Shown here: positions 34,113 to 39,050 of the stretch, piece by piece | Layout of the letters: every line of letters begins with the position of its first letter | Numbering within the stretch: the first letter of the stretch is position 1 | Source of the DNA: CAZFBA01 sp964517135 | GTDB taxonomy: Bacteria; Cyanobacteriota; Vampirovibrionia; JBFMGH01 | Length of the DNA stretch: 39,050 nt | Assembly (NCBI GenBank): GCA_964517135.1 | Contig: CAZFBA010000034.1 | Location: forward strand, 1-39,050 | Direction: 5' to 3' | Position numbers and translations under genes: made by a program | The notes under the pieces: model-generated | The model's database searches: none | The model's input: the letters and a program-made list of their open reading frames with translations, nothing else | Told to the model about the DNA's origin: nothing

Positions 34113-34616
34113 TTGAGTAATCCTGAAAAAATTCTTCATTTTGAAAAGTTTAATTTTTATTCTGTCTGTCTTATTGTTGGTGCTGTAACTTTCTTTTATC
34201 TGTATACACTGATTTCAAATCTGGTATATACTCCTGATAAGGTAACAATAGTAGAATTAATCGTATCAGTTATTCTTATTTCTGCTATGTTCTTTATTCT
34301 GGCTAACTTTTTTCAGCTAAAGCTAACTATGACAGATCATTATATTGAAGCAAAATATGGAATATTTAAAAAAAAGGTTGCTCTTAAGGATATTTTATCT
34401 TTAAAACCACATGAATATAAATTTTCAGATTTCTGGGGCTGGGGCATCAGGGGTAATTTCAAAGGAACCGTAGCTTACAACATCCCGGGAGATGATTATA
34501 AAGGCCTGTTAATAGAATATAAATCTGGTAATAAAGATAAAAAGCTGTTCATTTCTTCAAGAGAACCTGAAAAAATAGCTGGTTTATATAATGGGTTAAT
34601 AGATATTGACCGTTAA
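34113..34616 (+). CDS. Membrane protein with PH-like domain
   Basis: 167 residues. Two membrane helices (about 18-37 and 46-66) form a hairpin, followed by a ~100-residue soluble domain (LTMTDHYIEAKYGIFKKKVA, and later KLFISSREPEKIAGL) with the layout of bacterial PH-like domains. TTG start with GGGAGG five to six bases upstream. It begins three bases after the serpin stop, so it is almost certainly in the same operon. Its function is unknown; a link to envelope stress or to serpin export is speculation. Confidence 0.7.
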   Translation: MSNPEKILHFEKFNFYSVCLIVGAVTFFYLYTLISNLVYTPDKVTIVELIVSVILISAMFFILANFFQLKLTMTDHYIEAKYGIFKKKVALKDILSLKPHEYKFSDFWGWGIRGNFKGTVAYNIPGDDYKGLLIEYKSGNKDKKLFISSREPEKIAGLYNGLIDIDR

Positions 34617-34698
34617 TTGATTCCAGCCAAAACAGCAATTCCAATTTCTGGAAACTAATAACTTTTATGTTATTCAGAGACACCAATAATGAAAATAG

Positions 34699-35247
34699 CT
34701 AAAAACGTTTTCTTTGAAAGATTAAATTAATTATAAACATATTGATAAAAGAAATAATGACAAAAATAATCCCTGAAACGAACAAAATAACACCAATAGT
34801 TTGACTGTATTTTCTGTTATTCTGCTCTATAAATACCTCTTTTTGAGCAGAGTTGTTGAAAAAGACATTTACTTTATTAACTATTTGCTGTTTAGTTTTT
34901 AAATCACTTTTAATATCAGGCGCAAAAGAGATTGTATCTCTTGTTGTTTCTATCTTGACTAAATAGAGGTTATTTTTATTTTGAGAAACATTTGTTAGAT
35001 CTTCATTTTTCTGAACAGAGATTTGTTTAAATTCTGAGAGCTTAAAAATACGTTCTTTGTTTTTTGAAAGAGTTTGAGCCTGATAGGTACAGACACCTTT
35101 ACCTGGCTGTGAACGGTAACAATGTAAAGAAAACACGCTCACTAAAAAGTAAAATATCAGGATACCACAGGTGATTAGAAGAAGCCCGACCGTGAAAGGC
35201 AGGTGACTGAAAATGATTTTAAATACATTTGTATTCTTTTTTCGCAT
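34699..35247 (-). CDS. Hypothetical membrane protein with two terminal helices
   Basis: 182 residues from ATG 35247, which has GAGAG about eight bases upstream; a TTG at 35262 would add five residues. One membrane helix at about 18-43 and another near the C-terminus (about 150-176) flank a ~100-residue extracytoplasmic domain with two Cys (LHCYRSQPGKGVCTYQ). No family is recognised. It is convergent with the serpin operon and not obviously linked to its neighbours. Confidence 0.65.
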   Translation of the reverse strand: MRKKNTNVFKIIFSHLPFTVGLLLITCGILIFYFLVSVFSLHCYRSQPGKGVCTYQAQTLSKNKERIFKLSEFKQISVQKNEDLTNVSQNKNNLYLVKIETTRDTISFAPDIKSDLKTKQQIVNKVNVFFNNSAQKEVFIEQNNRKYSQTIGVILFVSGIIFVIISFINMFIINLIFQRKRF

Positions 35248-35401
35248 CAAAAAATCTCTCAAATTAACATTTATGATACTGTATCATAAAAATTACACTA
35301 CGGGCGTAATTGCCTTACCCCGGTAGCTGTTCGTTTTATTCATCAGAAAGGCATACTCATTAAAATTTTTGGCTGTTACGGCAGTGGGATTAGTATATGG
35401 T

Positions 35402-36595
35402 TTATTCAGTATTTATTAAAAAGGAAATATAATTATCTCTGTCAATTCTGCTGGCTGAACTGTTCTCATAGTGTTTCAAAAAGGCTTTTGGAGGGGTATA
35501 AACCCGCCGGGACTCGCCCCACTTGAATTCATAACCGGTAAGCTTGCCACCTTCTTCTTCGATGAGATCTATTTCCTGCTGGTCATATGTGCGCCAGAAG
35601 TAGGAGTTGACAAAACGCCGGTTGTTTTGATTGTATTTAAAGCGTTCTAAAATACAAAAATTTTCCCACAGGCCACCAGTATCACTTCTCAGGTTCAAAG
35701 GATTAAAGTTTTGAATCAGCATATTTCTTATACCTGCGTCGTAAAAATAGACTTTAACAGACTTGGAGATTTCTTTCCGGTAGTTTCGGCTAAAAGCATT
35801 AAGTGAAAAGATGACAAAACATTTTTCAAGCAGGTCTATATATCTTTTAACGGTCAGGTGATTAATGCCCAGAGATTTTGCAAGTTCCTGAAAAGAGACT
35901 TCATTGCCAAGCTGAAGGGCAAGAAGTTGTAATAGATTATAAAGTATTTTTGAGCTTTTGACGTTTTCAAATTCCAGAATGTCTTTATAGAGGTAATTAC
36001 TGGCAATTGATTCAAGTATTTCTCTTGTTTGTGTTTCTGTTTTTGTGGTAAAAACCTCAGGATAACTACCGAATCGAAGCAGTCTATTAAGATTACTTTC
36101 GATATAAAGAGGATCATGGGTGTTGATGATTTCCTGCACAGATAGTGGATAAAGCATATAGTGTATAGCCCTGCCTGTAAGAGGTTCAGTTATTTTGTTT
36201 GACAGACTAAAACTTGATGAACCTGTTGCTATTACCTGAACATCAGGGAATGTATCAACGATAATTTTCAGTATAAGTCCTATATTTTCTATACGCTGGG
36301 CTTCATCGAGGACTATAAGCTTTGTATTGCCAAGAATTTGTTTCAATTGATGTTCATTTTCTGTTTCCAGAAGTTGTCTGACAGTAATGTAATCACAATT
36401 AAGGTATCTGTATTCAGATTTTGGGTCAGATAAAGTTATTTGTTTTTCAAGAAAATCAATATCCTGCCCGGCATATTTTTTTAATATCTGGTTGACAAGC
36501 GTTGTTTTACCAACCCGCCTTGCACCATATATAACAATAACCTTGCCTTTGAAGAGCCATTGTTCAATATGATCCTGAATAGTGCGTTTATACAT
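35402..36595 (-). CDS. AAA-type ATPase with DUF4143 domain
   Basis: 397 residues. Walker A GARRVGKTT (24-32) and Walker B LIVLDEAQ (93-100) are intact, and ATGSSSFSLS is the sensor-like segment. The C-terminal half has the DUF4143 layout, with a winged-helix-like region (SFQELAKSLGINHLTVKRYI), YFYDAGIRNML and ENFCILERFKYN, plus an EIDLIEEEGG nuclease-like motif. This family is common in bacteria and archaea; its role is not established. It is a stand-alone gene, and MITE B copy 2 lies just upstream of its start. Confidence 0.88.
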   Translation of the reverse strand: MYKRTIQDHIEQWLFKGKVIVIYGARRVGKTTLVNQILKKYAGQDIDFLEKQITLSDPKSEYRYLNCDYITVRQLLETENEHQLKQILGNTKLIVLDEAQRIENIGLILKIIVDTFPDVQVIATGSSSFSLSNKITEPLTGRAIHYMLYPLSVQEIINTHDPLYIESNLNRLLRFGSYPEVFTTKTETQTREILESIASNYLYKDILEFENVKSSKILYNLLQLLALQLGNEVSFQELAKSLGINHLTVKRYIDLLEKCFVIFSLNAFSRNYRKEISKSVKVYFYDAGIRNMLIQNFNPLNLRSDTGGLWENFCILERFKYNQNNRRFVNSYFWRTYDQQEIDLIEEEGGKLTGYEFKWGESRRVYTPPKAFLKHYENSSASRIDRDNYISFLINTE

Positions 36596-36633
36596 CCTTT
36601 TAATACCTGTATCAATAAATTTAGATTCACTGG

Positions 36634-36746
36634 TGTCCGGTAAAAGATTTTATTTAGATGTATAAAACCTGTCATAATATCTGTTTTGGATTAGAAAATT
36701 TTACAGGAAGTTAAATTAAAGAAACTAGCAAAAATTTAACCGGACA
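36634..36746 (+). mobile_element. MITE family B, copy 2 (113 bp, simple form)
   Basis: Ends TGTCCGGTAAA and TTAACCGGACA. It matches copy 1 (24402) closely, lacking only the 82-bp insert. Conserved interior: AAAACCTGTCATAAT, then a second segment TTTTACAGGAAGTTAAAT. It lies 39 bp upstream of the DUF4143 gene on the far side of its start. No ORF. Confidence 0.8.
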
Positions 36747-37034
36747 GTAATAATTTAGATTTCTTTTTATATAATATAAGATAATTTTTAATACTTCAAT
36801 ATTAAATTTTATATAATTTATTATATTAAAATATAAAATTTAACAAAAACAGTCAAAAGCTGTATTATGTAAGCTTAAAAATATCAGGACTCTAAATATT
36901 CAATTTTTATAATCAACGTCATAAGTAATCAGATTTCAGAAAATATTTATGTTTTCAATAAATTTTAATTTTTTTCTACTATTTTTATATGCTTTTGGTA
37001 AAATCTCATAAGTAAAAATATGAAGGAGTTATGT
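36747..37034. other. AT-rich region upstream of the nitroreductase gene
   Basis: 288 bp of nearly pure A/T with many TATAA-like words (36770-36840). The AAGGAG at 37022-37027 supports the ATG at 37035. Promoters cannot be singled out in such a composition. No gene is present. Confidence 0.4.
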
Positions 37035-37826
37035 ATGCCTACACTTCGAATTGATAGAAAAAAGTGTTTGCAAGGTGGTCGTTGTGTGGATGAATGCCCA
37101 ATTTATTTAATTGAAATGGGTGATGATGGTTACCCGGAAATAGTTCCAGATGCGGAAGAGCTTTGTATTAATTGTGGCCATTGTAAAGCGATTTGTTCTC
37201 AGGGAGCACTTTATTTGAATGATAAATGTGCAAAAGATTGTCAGATGGTTGATGACAGTTTGCATGTTTCTAAAGAAGAAGTCATAGAAATGTTTAAAAC
37301 ACGTCGTTCAATTAGAAAGTATGAAGATAAAAAAGTATCCCGGGCAGAACTTGAGCAATTACTTGAAATTTCCCGCTGGGTTCCATCAACAAGAAATTGC
37401 CAGCCTGTTCACTGGCTTGTTATAGAATCTGAAGAGGCAATGAAAGACCTGATAAATATGTCTGTAGACTGGCTTAGAAAGCATGAAAACTTTTCCAGAA
37501 TAGCTCATAGACATGAAAGAGGAGAAGATGTTGTTTTCAGAGGAGCACCACATCTTTTAGTTGCTTATGCTCTCAAAGACAACTGGAACCCGGAAGTAGA
37601 TTGTGCAATAGCGACAGCCTCTATTGAAGTGGCCTTACCTTCATTTGGTTTGGGTGGTTGTTGGGCAGGCATCTTTTTGTATTCTGCTCGCAATAGTCCT
37701 GAAATTGTTGAATATCTCAGGTTGCCAGCACATCATGAGATTTATGGGGCTTTAATGCTGGGTTATCCGAGGTATAAATATAACTATATTCCTTCAAGAG
37801 ATGAAGTTAGGGCAAACTGGTTTTAG
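37035..37826 (+). CDS. Ferredoxin-nitroreductase fusion protein
   Basis: 263 residues from ATG 37035, with AAGGAG seven bases upstream; an ATG at 37020 would add five. The N-terminal ~60 residues form a bacterial-type ferredoxin domain. The second cluster motif is intact: Cys44-x2-Cys47-x2-Cys50-x3-Cys54. The first has Cys11, Cys17 and Cys21, with Gly14 where the second cysteine should be, so it may hold a 3Fe-4S or no cluster. The nitroreductase domain begins RRSIRKYEDKKVSRAELEQ (about 93) and has GGCWAGIF and LMLGYPRYKY. FMN-dependent reduction of a nitro or enone compound is expected. Confidence 0.92.
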   Translation: MPTLRIDRKKCLQGGRCVDECPIYLIEMGDDGYPEIVPDAEELCINCGHCKAICSQGALYLNDKCAKDCQMVDDSLHVSKEEVIEMFKTRRSIRKYEDKKVSRAELEQLLEISRWVPSTRNCQPVHWLVIESEEAMKDLINMSVDWLRKHENFSRIAHRHERGEDVVFRGAPHLLVAYALKDNWNPEVDCAIATASIEVALPSFGLGGCWAGIFLYSARNSPEIVEYLRLPAHHEIYGALMLGYPRYKYNYIPSRDEVRANWF

Positions 37827-38269
37827 TAGCTATACTAAACCACCTTCTTTTTTTACAACAATGCGGTTGCTCTTAACCACATTTTGAATAGAGCAAGCCA
37901 TCCTTTGCAGGGAAAAAGAAGACAAAAAAACTATCACAATTGCATCTTAGACTTTACACGCTCGCTCAAGTGTTCGCTCGCTTGGATTTACCGGAACCTG
38001 CATCAGGTGTCCAACCTAAACCACCGTTAATTGCAATCAATTTTGTCTAATAAAAAAGACTTTTTTTTGCTTGATACTTTCGTCAAAAAATCACTATTTC
38101 TACTGACATTCAGTTAAAAATAATTCAATTGGCCATCCTGCCAAATATTTTTCTCTAAAAAAATTTCTCCGCAAACTAGCTGTTATGTAATGTTAAAAAC
38201 TTGCCCATCACTAACCAGCTCTGTAAACTAATATTAGCAACTTTTATATGACACAAAAGGAGGAATACC
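37827..38269. other. 443-bp intergenic region upstream of the recombinase
   Basis: No supportable gene. It contains the 33-bp element (37846-37878) and a GC-rich patch at about 37969-37984 with the word CGCTCGCT repeated. TGCAAT/ATTGCA words at about 37940 and 38030 are weakly symmetrical. AGGAGG at 38258-38263 is the ribosome binding site of the recombinase. Confidence 0.45.
37846..37878 (+). repeat. 33-bp element after the nitroreductase stop, copy 2
   Basis: The partner of 29368-29400 (one mismatch, opposite strand). It begins 20 bp after the nitroreductase stop codon, in the same direction relative to the gene as copy 1 is to the response regulator. Confidence 0.8.
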
Positions 38270-38878
38270 TTGAAAACTGTTGCCTATCTCAGGGTTTCAA
38301 CTATCGAACAGGATCTTGAAAAAAATAAAAACGAAATTTTAAACTTTGTAAATGATAAACGGCTTGGTAATGTAGACTTTGTAGAAGAAAAAATATCCGG
38401 CTCTGTTGACTTTAAAGAAAGAAAAATAGCTGTTATACTAGAAAAGCTTGAACGAGGGGATAATATTATTGTTAATGAACTCTCCAGGCTTGGAAGATCA
38501 ACTCTTCAAATTCTTCAAATTCTTGATATAGCAAGAAATAAAGGCATCAACGTATACGCCATTAAAGGCAGCTGGCAGCTTGATAATACTATGCAAAGTA
38601 AAATTGTTAGTACAATGTTTGCCATGCTATCCGAAATTGAAAGAGATTTGATCTCTGAAAGAACCAAAGAAGCCCTCAGAGCAAAGAAAGCACAGGGAAT
38701 AAAACTCGGAAGACCTAAAGGCCCCGGAAAATCAAAACTTGATAATTATAAAGATGAAATCATTGCTATGCTAAAAACTGGTTATCCTAAAACAAGAATA
38801 GCTAAAAAATATGGCATATGCAGGCAAAACCTTTATAACTGGATAGAAAAAAACAAAATAGAAGCTACTCCTGTTTAG
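38270..38878 (+). CDS. Small serine recombinase (resolvase/invertase type)
   Basis: 202 residues, the usual size of Hin/Gin/TnpR-type enzymes. The catalytic Ser10 is in VAYLRVSTIEQD, NELSRLGRSTLQIL carries the conserved active-site arginines, and SEIERDLISERTKEAL begins the long dimerisation helix. KLGRPKG links to a C-terminal HTH (TRIAKKYGICRQNLYNW). It cuts and rejoins DNA at paired sites. TTG start with AGGAGG six bases upstream. MITE A copy 3 starts seven bases after its stop, which links it by position, though not by proof, to that repeat family. Confidence 0.93.
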   Translation: MKTVAYLRVSTIEQDLEKNKNEILNFVNDKRLGNVDFVEEKISGSVDFKERKIAVILEKLERGDNIIVNELSRLGRSTLQILQILDIARNKGINVYAIKGSWQLDNTMQSKIVSTMFAMLSEIERDLISERTKEALRAKKAQGIKLGRPKGPGKSKLDNYKDEIIAMLKTGYPKTRIAKKYGICRQNLYNWIEKNKIEATPV

Positions 38879-38884
38879 CCCATT

Positions 38885-38970
38885 TATACCATTCCACGTA
38901 AATAATTAATATATGATGATAGAATTCAGTATAATCTGGAATCTATAAATTACTTTCAAGGATCAGTATA
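38885..38970 (+). mobile_element. MITE family A, copy 3 (86 bp, simplest form)
   Basis: Ends TATACCATTCC and GGATCAGTATA. It is the shortest of the three copies and lacks any palindromic insert, so it shows the probable original element; the other copies differ by insertions after GAATTCAG. It follows the recombinase stop directly. Confidence 0.85.
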
Positions 38971-38974
38971 ATTA

Positions 38975-39050
38975 ATAAACTATTAATAAATTGATCTGAA
39001 ACAGTTATAGAAATTGATGTTTAGCGAATACATATTTTTAACAAAGTGTC
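38975..39050 (+). repeat. Partial copy of the dispersed repeat (left part), at the window edge
   Basis: 76 bases matching 31913-31988 with about five differences. Its last 18 bases equal bases 1-18 of the window, and the rest of the repeat continues at 19-55. Confidence 0.85.

Noticed and set aside
37969..37984. CGCTCGCT word repeats as a CRISPR or satellite
   Set aside because: Only two near copies in a short GC-rich patch, too few to claim a structure.
1..39050. CRISPR array or tRNA genes
   Set aside because: No regularly spaced identical repeats and no TTCGA-type tRNA arms in a cloverleaf context were seen.

Overview
The window is AT-rich bacterial DNA, mostly protein-coding, with short intergenic gaps that are unusually full of small repeats. 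It encodes a flagellar motor switch protein (FliG), a flagellin-type Maf glycosyltransferase, type IV prepilin-like proteins, a lipoprotein and an exported superoxide dismutase. Together these suggest a motile, double-membraned bacterium. A coiled-coil protein opening MGLAASQARLL at 28735 resembles proteins I associate with the non-photosynthetic cyanobacterial relatives (Vampirovibrionia/Melainabacteria). That placement is an inference from memory, not a proof. TTG starts with strong Shine-Dalgarno sequences are common. No rRNA, tRNA or CRISPR array was seen.

Layout. 1-2289: repeat fragment, a PLP-dependent decarboxylase and a lipoprotein (both minus strand). 2642-6175: a four-gene minor-pilin operon with overlapping genes. 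6209-9463: fliG (minus) and a UshA-like 5'-nucleotidase (plus). 9946-11798: a divergent pair, a winged-helix replication-initiator-like protein and an HTH/coiled-coil protein whose gene carries 13 copies of GAGACA. 11811-13757: repeats, an exported Fe/Mn superoxide dismutase and a TPR protein. 13798-15986: ablA-ablB, the pathway to the osmolyte N-epsilon-acetyl-beta-lysine. 16455-28072: a surface-glycan region with a NeuB/PseI-type nonulosonic acid synthase, a PseH-like acetyltransferase, WbqC, an amidohydrolase, a methyltransferase, an SpsF-type cytidylyltransferase, a radical SAM/SPASM enzyme, a PIG-L deacetylase, a sulfotransferase, a glycan transferase-like gene lying between inverted repeats, and Maf. 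28735-39050: the MGLAASQ protein, a response regulator/histidine kinase pair, a small unknown protein, a serpin with a membrane PH-like protein, a DUF4143-type ATPase, a ferredoxin-nitroreductase and a small serine recombinase.

How it fits together. The glycan region probably makes, activates and decorates a nonulosonic acid, which Maf may attach to flagellin. The enzyme set is not the textbook pseudaminic or legionaminic pathway, since PseB, PseC and PseG are absent here.

Non-coding signals. There are at least two families of MITE-like elements (three and two copies), into which palindromes have inserted. There is also a 122-bp element with 17-bp perfect terminal inverted repeats, a 33-bp element found after two stop codons, and several perfect long palindromes. 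The last 18 bases of the window are identical to its first 18 and fall inside a repeat that also has an internal copy. The window is therefore either a repeat-bounded segment or a circularly closed molecule; the sequence alone cannot decide.
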